This document shows, piece by piece, positions 6,741-14,557 of a stretch of 64,000 bases of DNA. Within the stretch, counting starts at the first letter, position 1. Each line of letters opens with the position of its first letter. The stretch covers positions 434,001 to 498,000 of the forward strand of contig AP024710.1 in NCBI GenBank assembly GCA_024363285.1, given 5' to 3'. This stretch comes from Leptolinea sp. HRD-7 (GTDB lineage: Bacteria > Chloroflexota > Anaerolineae > Anaerolineales > Anaerolineaceae). Under the pieces are notes generated by a model, which did no database searches, had not been told where the DNA came from, and saw only the letters and a program-made list of their open reading frames with translations. The translations under genes were made by a program, and so were the position numbers.

Positions 6741-9459
6741 CTGCTCTTGGCGCAACAATATTGGGTAAAATTAGTCACCAATTCCCTTTTGAAAAGTTGA
6801 GTACCGAAAATGGCTGAAAGCAACAATAACAACATCGAAGATTTTATTAGCGGCAGGCAAGTTCGTGCTACTCCAGAAGAAGTACAAGCCGTTCAGGTAT
6901 TTTCAAGAATGCTTGTGGAAGATTATGGCTATCCTAAAAGCCATATTCAAACTCATCCACAATGGCGGGTTAAAGTTCGCCCATCCGACACAAAGAAAGA
7001 ATACCCTGTTGATATTGCGGTTTTTGATTCCAGCACAAAAGAAGATGGAACAGAAATAATTATTGTCGAATGCAAAAAATCTAATAGGCGGGATGGGAAA
7101 ATTCAACTCGAAGATTATTTGCGCTTTTCTAAAGCCCGTATTGGGGTATGGTTCAATGGCGCAGAAAAGTTATTCCTGAAAAAGACAGAAAAAGATGGCA
7201 AGGTTTTATTTGAAGAAATCCCTAATATTCCGAAATTTGGGGAAAGATTAGAAGATATAGGTCTTTACAAACGCAAAGACTTAAAAGTTGCTCACAATCT
7301 GAAAAGTGTTTTTCGCACCATTCGCAATTATTTAGCGGCTAATGCAGTTGGTATTACGCGAGATGAAGTTTTTGCCCAACAAATAATCAATTTGATTTTT
7401 TGCAAAATTTATGACGAACGCTTTACAAAGCCTGATGACACGGTAAGTTTTCGAGCAGGTGTAGAAGAAAAGCCCGACGAGATTCAGAAAAGGATAATAG
7501 AACTGTTTGAGCATGTAAAAACTCAATACAGTGATGTAATAGACCGAGATGATGAAATATTGCTGGATAGCAATACATTAACTTATGTAGTGGGTGAATT
7601 ACAAATCTTTTGTATTACTGAAAGCGAACGAGACGCAATCGCAGACGCTTTTGAAACCTTTATAGGGCCATCATTGAAAGGTGGTCAAGGTCAGTTTTTC
7701 ACACCACGAAATATAGTCAAGTTAATCGTGGACATGGTAAACCCAGCAATTGAAGAAAAACTGATTGACCCTGCTTGTGGTAGTGGTGGTTTTTTAATCG
7801 AAAGTTTGCGCCACGTCTGGAACGCAATAGATAATCGTGGAAAAAGTTATAAATGGCCAGAGCATGAAATTTTTGCTGAAAAGCAACGAGCCGCAATTAG
7901 AAATATTCGTGGAATTGACAAAGATAGTTTCTTGAGTAAAGTTGCAAAAGCATATATGGCGATTATTGGAGATGGGAGGGGCGGCGTTTTTTGTGAAAAT
8001 AGTCTTGATAATCCAGAAAATTGGAAAGCAATTACCCAAGAGTCTATTCAACTTGGGCATTTTGATATTGTAGTAACCAATCCTCCTTTTGGTCAAAAAC
8101 TTAAAATAGATGATTCTTCGATTTTACGAAAATATGCACTAGGGCATAAATGGGCAAGTAATAGAAAAATTGAAATTTTCACAAAAACAAGTCAGGTGCA
8201 AGCAAGTCAAGCCCCACAAATCTTGTTCATCGAGCGGTGTTTACAGTTATTGCGCCCTGGTGGACGAATGGGAATTATTGCCCCTGAAAGTATGTTTTGT
8301 AACCCAAGTCATCGTTACATTGTTCAGTATATAAAATCTGTGGCAAGAATTAAGGCTATCGTATCTCTTCCTGAAGAATTATTCCAACCTTACACACATG
8401 CTAAAACCTGTGCTGTAGTTATTGAAAAAATACCAACTGACCCAGAAAATGGGCATGAAATTTTTATGGCAGTTGCAAATTGGTGTGGACACGACTCTCG
8501 TGGCTTGCCAATTCCGCATGATGACATTCCAGATATTTTGATCAAGTACCTTGAATACAAGAAAAAGGGACACGCAGAATATGACCATTTAGGTTTTGTA
8601 ATCAATGAGAAACAGATTAAGGATGATGTTTATTTGCCAAAATACTATAACCCCGAAATACCAAATAAACTTAAGGCATTAAGCGTCACACACGATTTAT
8701 TGTCATTTGGTGAGTTAGTTCAGAACGGTGTTTTGCGTATTTCAACAGGTGATGAAGTTGGCAAATTAGCCTATGGAACAGGCAATATTCCCTTTGTTAG
8801 AACTTCTGATATTGCGAATTGGGAAATTAAACTTGACCCCAAACAGGGGCTGAGTGAAGATTTATATCAAAAATATAGCCGTAAGCAGGATGTCAAAGAA
8901 AACGATATTTTGATGGTAAGGGATGGAACGTATTTAGTTGGTACTTGCGCCATAATCTCAAAGTTTGACACCAAAATTGTTTACCAAAGTCATATTTATA
9001 AAATACGCTCTCTTGATGACGAAAAGATTCATCCTTACCTTTTGCTGGCAGTTCTGAGTAGTCCCATTGTAAAAGAGCAAATTTATGCGAAGCGTTTTAC
9101 GCAAGATATTATTGACACATTGGGCGCTCGGATACATGAGTTAATTTTGCCAGTCCCCAAAGACAAAAAGAGACGTGAAGATATTATTGCCCAGGTCAAA
9201 AAAATTTTGGAACTCAAGCATAGTGCCAGAGACCTAACAAGAAAGGCTATTTTAGGCGTAGCGCCTAATAACAACGGAGACGAAAATTCAGAGTTCTTAA
9301 CTTTGCAGTTTTAAATCTCTTAATTCAAAAAGCAGGCTAACATTGCGTGCAGCGGACGGGCGGGGGCATTCGCCCCGCCCAAAGGGATTCAGCCCCGAAA
9401 GCGGGTTCAACCTTTGGCTTTTTCTTGCCAAGTCCCCCGCCCGCCGCTAACGCCTGCCG
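6736..9459 (+). mobile_element. Single integron gene cassette
   Basis: The 2,724-base cassette is bounded by G|TTAGC at 6735/6736 and 9459/9460. When circularised, its first bases GTTAGCCTGC become the exact reverse complement of GCAGGCTAAC (9332-9341), as required for a folded attC. It holds one gene pointing away from the intI remnant and is visibly richer in A+T than the flanking pilus genes, which fits acquisition from elsewhere. Confidence 0.88.
6810..9314 (+). CDS. Fused restriction-modification protein: nuclease-like domain, N6-adenine methylase, target-recognition domain
   Basis: 834 residues combining three activities. Residues 1-150 resemble the HsdR N-terminal nuclease with a PD-(D/E)xK core (D68, E87-C-K89). 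Residues 180-620 are an HsdM-type N6-adenine methylase with SAM motif DPACGSGGF at about 320 and catalytic NPPFG at about 424. Residues 630-834 look like an HsdS half (FGELVQNGV, IPFVRTSDI, NDILMVRDGTY). That layout is like type IIG/IIL one-chain enzymes, though the nuclease part is N-terminal. It is the only gene of an integron cassette. The ribosome site is weak. Confidence 0.85.
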   Translation: MAESNNNNIEDFISGRQVRATPEEVQAVQVFSRMLVEDYGYPKSHIQTHPQWRVKVRPSDTKKEYPVDIAVFDSSTKEDGTEIIIVECKKSNRRDGKIQLEDYLRFSKARIGVWFNGAEKLFLKKTEKDGKVLFEEIPNIPKFGERLEDIGLYKRKDLKVAHNLKSVFRTIRNYLAANAVGITRDEVFAQQIINLIFCKIYDERFTKPDDTVSFRAGVEEKPDEIQKRIIELFEHVKTQYSDVIDRDDEILLDSNTLTYVVGELQIFCITESERDAIADAFETFIGPSLKGGQGQFFTPRNIVKLIVDMVNPAIEEKLIDPACGSGGFLIESLRHVWNAIDNRGKSYKWPEHEIFAEKQRAAIRNIRGIDKDSFLSKVAKAYMAIIGDGRGGVFCENSLDNPENWKAITQESIQLGHFDIVVTNPPFGQKLKIDDSSILRKYALGHKWASNRKIEIFTKTSQVQASQAPQILFIERCLQLLRPGGRMGIIAPESMFCNPSHRYIVQYIKSVARIKAIVSLPEELFQPYTHAKTCAVVIEKIPTDPENGHEIFMAVANWCGHDSRGLPIPHDDIPDILIKYLEYKKKGHAEYDHLGFVINEKQIKDDVYLPKYYNPEIPNKLKALSVTHDLLSFGELVQNGVLRISTGDEVGKLAYGTGNIPFVRTSDIANWEIKLDPKQGLSEDLYQKYSRKQDVKENDILMVRDGTYLVGTCAIISKFDTKIVYQSHIYKIRSLDDEKIHPYLLLAVLSSPIVKEQIYAKRFTQDIIDTLGARIHELILPVPKDKKRREDIIAQVKKILELKHSARDLTRKAILGVAPNNNGDENSEFLTLQF

Positions 9460-9464
9460 TTAGC
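9336..9464 (+). other. attC recombination site of the integron cassette
   Basis: R'' GCTAAC (9336-9341) and R' GTTAGC (9459-9464) enclose L'' (GCAGCGGACGGGCGGGGG, 9349-9366) and L' (CCCCCGCCCGCCGC, 9434-9447), which pair with extra unpaired bases, plus a variable middle. This is the standard attC plan. It ends five bases from the stop codon of the pilus gene at 9470. Confidence 0.87.
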
Positions 9465-9469
9465 TAACA

Positions 9470-9904
9470 TTAATGAGTTAAAGCCCTCAGTTTAGCCACC
9501 CCGGTTTGAGTGACAAGCACCTTGGGAACTACTGATGGAAACAGGATAGATAAATCTGCTGACACAGAGACCCGTACGGTGTTGTCTCCCCCACTGACCT
9601 GAATTCCTGTAACAAAGGCATGCACCCCTTTAGCGGATAAGCTGGCTGTATTTGAAGTCACATAAGCCTGAGCGTTCCCCCAGGTTCTTGAAGTGGGAAC
9701 AAGACTTCCGGTATCTTGAAAAACTTGCTGATTGATCTCAGCGGAAGCGGCAACTGCCGCAGCGTCTGCTGCCTTTGCCACTTCTGAAATGGCATAAAAA
9801 TACCGTCCGAGTTCAATAGCCAATGCCAGGGTAGGAATCATCACCAACCCAATGAATACCGACCAGAAAGTCATTGAATAGCCACGCCGATCTCGCCACA
9901 GCAT
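9470..9904 (-). CDS. TadG-like pilus assembly protein (N-terminal pseudopilin-type helix)
   Basis: 144 residues from ATG 9904, one base after the stop of the upstream TadE-like gene, with GAAGG as ribosome site. WRDRRGYSMTFWSVFIGLVMIPTLALA forms one N-terminal membrane helix, followed by the AADAAAVAASAE segment typical of TadG/TadE families. The rest is a small extracytoplasmic beta domain. Such proteins are minor pseudopilins or scaffolds of the Flp pilus. Last gene of the operon 11066-9470; the attC lies immediately after it. Confidence 0.75.
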   Translation of the reverse strand: MLWRDRRGYSMTFWSVFIGLVMIPTLALAIELGRYFYAISEVAKAADAAAVAASAEINQQVFQDTGSLVPTSRTWGNAQAYVTSNTASLSAKGVHAFVTGIQVSGGDNTVRVSVSADLSILFPSVVPKVLVTQTGVAKLRALTH

Positions 9905-9905
9905 A

Positions 9906-10316
9906 TTACCAGCCTTCTTGCCGAAATGTAGAATCGGCACGGACAGTAAACGTCTGCCCTGGCAATCCCGGGAACAGGCTGGTCAGAGGAGCCATAAAGT
10001 TGGGTACACTGCCGCTGACTTGGATCTTTAGAATGCTGCCGGCACTTCCTCCAGGAGCCAAGACACTGACCGAAGTATTTTCCAGAATCCCAGCCTGGGC
10101 GATTGCGTCTCTTGCTCCACTCATGGCATAACAGGCTGGGCATTGCTGCGCCACGCTTCCCATACGCGCCCCATGCCTGGCTGCGGCTTGCACTGCCTGT
10201 TGGGCATAGACTAACATCCCCAGGTTGACAATCGCCAACATGACCATGATCGCAATTGGAGTTGTAATTGCAGCCTCAAGCAATTCCATCCCACGAGTGT
10301 CTTTTATAAATCTCAT
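9906..10316 (-). CDS. TadE-like minor pseudopilin
   Basis: 136 residues from ATG 10316 with a perfect AAGGAGG. The start RFIKDTRGMELLEAAITTPIAIM shows the prepilin-like pattern (G, then M-E and a hydrophobic helix) cut by a TadV-type peptidase. ARHGARMGSVAQQCPACY and a glycine-rich middle follow. TadE-type proteins are processed like pilins and needed for Flp pilus assembly. It lies between a Flp pilin and a TadG-like gene. Confidence 0.8.
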   Translation of the reverse strand: MRFIKDTRGMELLEAAITTPIAIMVMLAIVNLGMLVYAQQAVQAAARHGARMGSVAQQCPACYAMSGARDAIAQAGILENTSVSVLAPGGSAGSILKIQVSGSVPNFMAPLTSLFPGLPGQTFTVRADSTFRQEGW

Positions 10317-10396
10317 AATCCTCCTTGAGGGAAAATTGATCTGCCAGTTTTTGGAACATCCCCGAAGGGGACATTGCTGGCAGAGCATTGATTTGA

Positions 10397-10543
10397 CTAG
10401 ATTCTTCCAGCAACATCAGTTACGATGGCAGCGATATTCTGTCCCAGCAACCGGTAAGCGCCATAGGCGACCAGGACAACCACCGCAATGATCAATGCGA
10501 CCTCAGTCGACTCGATTCCCCGGTTATCCTTTAGGAAACGCAA
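10397..10543 (-). CDS. Flp-family pilin
   Basis: 48-residue product MRFLKDNRGIESTEVALIIA... starting at TTG 10543, nine bases after AGGAGG. It has the Flp hallmark: short charged leader, G|IES-E processing site with Glu at +5, then one 20-residue hydrophobic helix and a short tail. Flp pilins are the main subunits of Tad pili. It lies 22 bases after the prepilin peptidase and is followed by the TadE-like gene. Confidence 0.82.
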   Translation of the reverse strand: MRFLKDNRGIESTEVALIIAVVVLVAYGAYRLLGQNIAAIVTDVAGRI

Positions 10544-10565
10544 TGCCAATCACCTCCTTCCTGCT

Positions 10566-11066
10566 TTAGAAATATGGATAGAGAACAAACAACAAAGTTC
10601 CACAAAAAATTGATACGACAAAAGGAATTTCCCTCTTTTTCTGAAGGCTCGCGATTACGCCCTGCACTCCACCGACAATTGATATCGGGATCAGAAAAAT
10701 TGGATTTCCAAGAACCAGGGCGCCAGCAATAATCAGCTTGACATCCGCACCTCCCAAAACACCAAATTCCCAAAGCACCCACACGACAAGGATGAGAAGA
10801 CAACTCAACGTTGCCGCAGGTTGAAAAATTGCAGCAAATGCGGACAACGTAAGAGCAAATGCTAGACGTTTTTCTCGGGGGTTGAAATCTGAGACGTGTG
10901 TCAGTGCAATCATCAACAATACTGGAGCCCATAAGCCATTAAAAAGGCCATACACACATGCACCAACCATCCCGCCAACGGTTAATGGCGTGGGGACCTG
11001 GTGGTTGCGGAGATCGTAGACCATACAGACAAAAAACAGTGCTAAAACGGCAAAATTAGCGATCAG
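10566..11066 (-). CDS. tadV: Prepilin peptidase (TadV/CpaA, A24 family)
   Basis: Membrane aspartyl protease that removes the pilin leader. Both catalytic aspartates are seen: VYDLRNHQVP and GGADVK. Several membrane helices follow. A stop codon lies just before the first hydrophobic helix; the only start keeping that helix is CTG 11066, six bases after AGGAG, giving 166 residues. ATG 11024 would cut the first helix next to the active site. First gene of a short pilin operon behind leader copy B. Confidence 0.85.
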   Translation of the reverse strand: MIANFAVLALFFVCMVYDLRNHQVPTPLTVGGMVGACVYGLFNGLWAPVLLMIALTHVSDFNPREKRLAFALTLSAFAAIFQPAATLSCLLILVVWVLWEFGVLGGADVKLIIAGALVLGNPIFLIPISIVGGVQGVIASLQKKREIPFVVSIFCGTLLFVLYPYF

Positions 11067-11114
11067 AAGGCGCTCCTATCCATTCTTCATCGGTGCAAGT
11101 GCTTAAAAATCAAA

Positions 11115-11210
11115 GCTGGACTCACTTCTGCGCCCAGAAGGTTCTGTCCAGCCAACGATTGATCAAAGATTGTCTATTAATAATTATAATGACGGAATGA
11201 AGTTATCCAA
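11115..11210 (-). promoter_or_regulatory. Conserved promoter and leader hairpin, copy B (tadV-pilin operon)
   Basis: Minus strand: TTGGAT (11205-11210), 16 bases, TATAAT (11183-11188). Leader CAATCGTTGG is followed by stem GCTGGAC/GTCCAGC (11146-11152 with 11115-11121) enclosing CTTCTG/CAGAAG. Compared with copy A a C-G pair has become T-A on both arms. Confidence 0.75.
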
Positions 11211-11267
11211 GGTGGCCAATTTTTTGATGGGAGTAATAGCCACTTTTCCAGCTGTCATGGAGGTTTT

Positions 11268-11660
11268 ATGATACATAAAGTGGAACTAATCATTCCGAAC
11301 GAACTTATAAAGGAAATTGAAGTTTACGCAAAGGTCGAGGGAATCACTCTCAATGAGTTCTTGCTGTGGGCTCTTGGTGAAAAGGTGGGCGAATTACGTG
11401 AACGGCGAGGGGTTAAGAATCTACTTCGAGTTATTCCAAACCAAGGCACTGAAAAAACTCCCTTAGATAAAGCTACACCTCCCACATATCCTCAAAAACG
11501 ACTTCTGAAAGCCGAGGAGGTTGCGAAATACCTAAGAATAAGCAAATCCGGTGCCTATCGGTTGATGCGAACTGGTGAAATACCAGTTGTGAGATTTGGT
11601 AAAGTAGTCCGCGTAAGAGAGGAAGACATCGAAAGTTTTGTATTGAACACAAAAGCATAA
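11268..11660 (+). CDS. Excisionase-type helix-turn-helix protein with ribbon-helix-helix-like N-terminus
   Basis: 130 residues with GGAGG before ATG 11268. Residues 1-48 (KVELIIPNELIKEIEVYAK) look like a CopG/Arc ribbon-helix-helix domain. Residues 78-127 are a MerR/excisionase helix-turn-helix (LLKAEEVAKYLRISKSGAYR, then VVRFGKVVRVREEDIESF). It is the only rightward gene in the pilus block and starts next to leader copy B, divergent from the tadV operon. It is therefore a good candidate for the regulator of these promoters or an excision factor; both are inference. Confidence 0.75.
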   Translation: MIHKVELIIPNELIKEIEVYAKVEGITLNEFLLWALGEKVGELRERRGVKNLLRVIPNQGTEKTPLDKATPPTYPQKRLLKAEEVAKYLRISKSGAYRLMRTGEIPVVRFGKVVRVREEDIESFVLNTKA

Positions 11661-11675
11661 TCCAGACATTGCGGA

Positions 11676-12242
11676 TTAGCCTAAAATAATTATCCCTACT
11701 TTCAAGATTAATACCGAGGCTAACAATATCGGCAAACCCGGTAAACGGTGAAGCATGATTTTCTGTTCCCGAACCAGAGATATCAATCCCGAAGCAATCA
11801 CAACGATTAAGTGAATAACCAGAATCGACATGATAAAGAAAATCCCTGGCCACATAAGACAGATCGTAATTGCACTAACGGCATCCGCGCCACCCCACCA
11901 CTTCAATTCCCAGGCAGCCCAGAAGCCAATGATTGCCAAAGCTGAAAGTGGTGAAGATTGAATCGAGAGGAATGCTCCCAAAAATAGCAATGGGAGCCAG
12001 GTGATTATTCGGCTTAATTCTTCCCAGCCAAATGCTTGAGATATTCTATACCGTTCACTAACAGCTGCAACTAAGACAGCAAGAAGGACTAATGCCCAGT
12101 CTCCCTGCCAGATCCGATAAAGGCCTGCGCCAATGAGAGGAATAACCACCCAGGCGCTGTGAGGTATTTCACTTTTTCGAATATCGAACCAAGATACGAT
12201 TCCCAACCAGGTTACAACAAGGCCAAAAATAATCCAATCCAT
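11676..12242 (-). CDS. Second prepilin peptidase (A24 family)
   Basis: 188-residue membrane protein with about six helices and the A24 aspartates in WFDIRKSEIP (about residue 19) and WGGADAVSA (about residue 116). It is a paralogue of the enzyme at 10566. The ribosome site before ATG 12242 is poor. A hairpin (12250-12293) and a TnpB element now separate it from the rest of its operon upstream, so its expression may have changed. Confidence 0.85.
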   Translation of the reverse strand: MDWIIFGLVVTWLGIVSWFDIRKSEIPHSAWVVIPLIGAGLYRIWQGDWALVLLAVLVAAVSERYRISQAFGWEELSRIITWLPLLFLGAFLSIQSSPLSALAIIGFWAAWELKWWGGADAVSAITICLMWPGIFFIMSILVIHLIVVIASGLISLVREQKIMLHRLPGLPILLASVLILKVGIIILG

Positions 12243-12249
12243 AAAAATT

Positions 12250-12293
12250 AGTGGGCAGAGATTGCCACCTGCAAGGAGCAGAGAAAGCCCACT
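12250..12293 (-). promoter_or_regulatory. Leader hairpin before second prepilin peptidase
   Basis: AGTGGGC (12250-12256) pairs with GCCCACT (12287-12293), with inner TTGC/GCAA. It sits between the TnpB element and the start of the peptidase gene. Confidence 0.45.
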
Positions 12294-12356
12294 CTCCTTT
12301 CGTTATAATAATTTGACAGAGCGTAAATATAACAGTACACTTGTTCTACAAATGAT

Positions 12357-13541
12357 ATGTCGAACCAGTATATGTATCGTACATACAAATACCTCCTTCG
12401 CCCTTATACGGAACAGGTAAAGAGCTTGGACTTTTTGCTTTGGCAGTCCCGGCTTGTTTACAATGCCGCATTGCAACAACGCATTAACACCTACAAAGAA
12501 ACGGGCAAGGGCGTAGGTTACGGAGCACAGTGGTCGCATTTTCGAAATGTGCGCCACGATAACCCTGACACGCTTGGAAAGCTGAACGCTTCTAGCCTTC
12601 AACACTTGCTTCGCCGCCTGGACAAATCGTTCGCTGGATTCTTTCGCCGCTTGAAAATAGGGGAAAAGCCTGGGTTTCCTCGTTATAAAGGATCCAGTCG
12701 CTTCAATAGCCTGGAATACACATATAACGATGGCTGTAAATTGCGACAGGACGAGAAAGGGCGCAAGTCGTTTTACGTTCAGAACGTTGGTGAAATGCGG
12801 ATGTGTTATCACCGGGCCATTCCGACCGATGCTGAGATAAAACACATTGTCCTCAAGCGGGTTGGTGAGCGGTGGTATGTTTGCTTGATGCTCAAACTGC
12901 CTGATACTGGTATACATCAGGTACAAACAGACCAACAAATCGGTATTGATGTTGGTTTGAAAAACCTTGCTGCCCTCTCTACTGGCGAGTTGATTGAAAA
13001 CCCTCATTGGCTGCGAGAGAGTCTCGCGAAACTGCGGAGGTTGCAACGTCACGCCTCTCGACAGGTCAAAGGGAGCAACCACCAGCGAAAAACCTACCAC
13101 CAGATTGCTCGCTTGCATGAGCATGTTGCCAATCAACGGGCAGATTTTTTGCACAAGATCAGTAATCGGCTCATTGCCGGGAACGACCTGATAGCGATTG
13201 AAAACCTCTCTCCGAGATTTATGAACCGAAATAGGCATCTTTCCCTGTCTTCGCACGATGCAGGGTTTGGTCTGTTCCGGCAGATGCTTGAATACAAGGC
13301 TGAAAGTGCCGGGATCCAAGTGATTGCCGTGAATGCATCCAACACAACTCAAGCTTGCAGCGAGTGCGGGAGTATTGTTCCAAAAGGTTTGTCGGTTCGT
13401 GTTCATGCATGTCCTAATTGCGGTTTGGTTCTCGACCGAGATATAAATGCGGCTCGGAATATCCTAACCATGGCTTTACTACCTCCGCTCGGACGGAGCG
13501 GTCAGGCGGTAACGTGGGCGGTTGCGCCGTGCGTTGCCTGA
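12357..13541 (+). CDS. tnpB: TnpB RNA-guided nuclease (IS200/IS605 family)
   Basis: 394 residues. It has the N-terminal helix-turn-helix part (YRTYKYLLRPYTEQ), then the RuvC-like core with catalytic Asp in GIDVGLKN (about 200), Glu in IAIENLS (about 284) and Asp in LDRDINAARN (about 360). A zinc ribbon CSEC...CPNC precedes the last Asp. TnpB cuts DNA with an RNA made from its own 3' end. All catalytic residues are intact, so it may be active. ATG 12357 or 12372 could be the start. Confidence 0.93.
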   Translation: MSNQYMYRTYKYLLRPYTEQVKSLDFLLWQSRLVYNAALQQRINTYKETGKGVGYGAQWSHFRNVRHDNPDTLGKLNASSLQHLLRRLDKSFAGFFRRLKIGEKPGFPRYKGSSRFNSLEYTYNDGCKLRQDEKGRKSFYVQNVGEMRMCYHRAIPTDAEIKHIVLKRVGERWYVCLMLKLPDTGIHQVQTDQQIGIDVGLKNLAALSTGELIENPHWLRESLAKLRRLQRHASRQVKGSNHQRKTYHQIARLHEHVANQRADFLHKISNRLIAGNDLIAIENLSPRFMNRNRHLSLSSHDAGFGLFRQMLEYKAESAGIQVIAVNASNTTQACSECGSIVPKGLSVRVHACPNCGLVLDRDINAARNILTMALLPPLGRSGQAVTWAVAPCVA

Positions 13542-13575
13542 GAAGCTGTCGGCTTTAGCCGATAGAGAACGTCAC
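13480..13575 (+). ncRNA. Candidate omega RNA at the 3' end of tnpB
   Basis: The 3' part of tnpB and the element right end hold stacked inverted repeats, e.g. CTCCGCTCGGACGGAG near 13485 and CTGTCGGC/GCCGATAG (13546-13565), ending at 13575. In this family the guide follows directly after the right end, here in the neighbouring pilus operon DNA. Confidence 0.5.
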
Positions 13576-13588
13576 AACACCTCTTTTC

Positions 13589-14557
13589 CTACGGCTTGAT
13601 CTGCCCTTCGATCCGTCGAATATATTCAGCGCCACTTGCACAACCGCTTGAAAAATTGGCTGCAATGCTATTCCAGCTGTTCGGATTTCCGGTTTTTCGA
13701 AGAGCTTGATAAACACATCCGGCGCCGGCATGATAATTTGCGAGAACCAGACGCCAGTAATCGTCATAACTTAAAAACCCAGCTGGTTGTTTGCCGGTTG
13801 CCAGATTGAAAATCCTGGTCGATTGCAAACAACTTGCATTGAGGGTTTCAGTCAGAACTCGTATCGCTTGGTTTCCTTTTTCAAGATCAACACCCCCTGG
13901 ACAATTCGGGCAGGTGGCCTCGATATCTCGTAAAACCATTCCGCGTAATAGGTATTGCGTTGAAGAATCCAGGAATTGATATTGGGTAGTACACCCTATT
14001 TCACCGTATGTTTGCCGGCAGATGGTTTGGAAATAAGCCGGTCGCCACATCAAAACAAGATCTGCACCATATGTAGTCATCTGACCTAACCCAATCTCAC
14101 CTAGCGTCCAATTTGCCGCTGGCCAGAATTGCGATTCAACAGCAATGACAGCTTTAACTACCTTTGGAGGTAACTCTGCGGTCTGAGAAGAAGAGAGAAT
14201 CACCGAGTCAAATTGATTCTGCCAGGTGAGCACCTGGTCTTTCGTAAGTTCGATTCCACAACCATTTGCGGAGCCATCAGGATTCAACCCTCGTGCTGGG
14301 CAGGTAGCGCCATCGACTAATCCGGATGACAATAACTCGGCAGCCAAAACATCATAACGGTTAGCAGTAGCTAGGTTCGTATTCCCCATCACTGGCATTA
14401 ACCAATCAGGGATAGAAGTTGGGGTTAAGCCATATGCCATCTGGCAGATTCCACCGCTATCAGCCTTCACAGATGTTGTTTCCCAACTGGCAGTGGTCAT
14501 CACGGTAAGGGCGGCAAGTAGAATTCGAATTACGGGCGACCATGCACGGGATGCCAT
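13589..14557 (-). CDS. Lytic transglycosylase-like protein (SLT domain)
   Basis: 322 residues from ATG 14557 (GGGAGG just upstream; a TTG at 14569 is possible). It has an N-terminal signal-like helix (VIRILLAALTVMTTASW). The SLT core shows LPPKVVKAVIAVESQFWPAAN with the catalytic Glu and GEIGLGQMT, then a late NYHAGAG motif. Several cysteine pairs suggest an extracytoplasmic protein. It cuts peptidoglycan, probably to let the pilus through, as VirB1 does in type IV secretion. It overlaps the preceding gene by 28 bases. Confidence 0.85.
   Translation of the reverse strand: MASRAWSPVIRILLAALTVMTTASWETTSVKADSGGICQMAYGLTPTSIPDWLMPVMGNTNLATANRYDVLAAELLSSGLVDGATCPARGLNPDGSANGCGIELTKDQVLTWQNQFDSVILSSSQTAELPPKVVKAVIAVESQFWPAANWTLGEIGLGQMTTYGADLVLMWRPAYFQTICRQTYGEIGCTTQYQFLDSSTQYLLRGMVLRDIEATCPNCPGGVDLEKGNQAIRVLTETLNASCLQSTRIFNLATGKQPAGFLSYDDYWRLVLANYHAGAGCVYQALRKTGNPNSWNSIAANFSSGCASGAEYIRRIEGQIKP

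Larger units (their letters stand above)
12294..13575 (+). mobile_element. TnpB-only IS200/IS605-type element (ends approximate)
   Basis: The element holds tnpB without a tnpA. The right end is probably GTCAC at 13571-13575, just after an 8-bp hairpin CTGTCGGC/GCCGATAG (13546-13565) typical of this family. The left end is not resolved; it lies between 12294 and 12357. It sits 14 bases after the stop of the transglycosylase gene, so it split an operon without breaking a gene. Confidence 0.6.

Noticed and set aside
11658..11678. TAATCC/GGATTA repeat between convergent genes as a terminator
   Set aside because: Only 6 bp with no T-tract; too weak to call.
12303..13406. Long open frame (367 codons) on the minus strand opposite tnpB
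   Set aside because: It is fully antisense to a gene with intact catalytic motifs, has no recognisable domain and no ribosome site.
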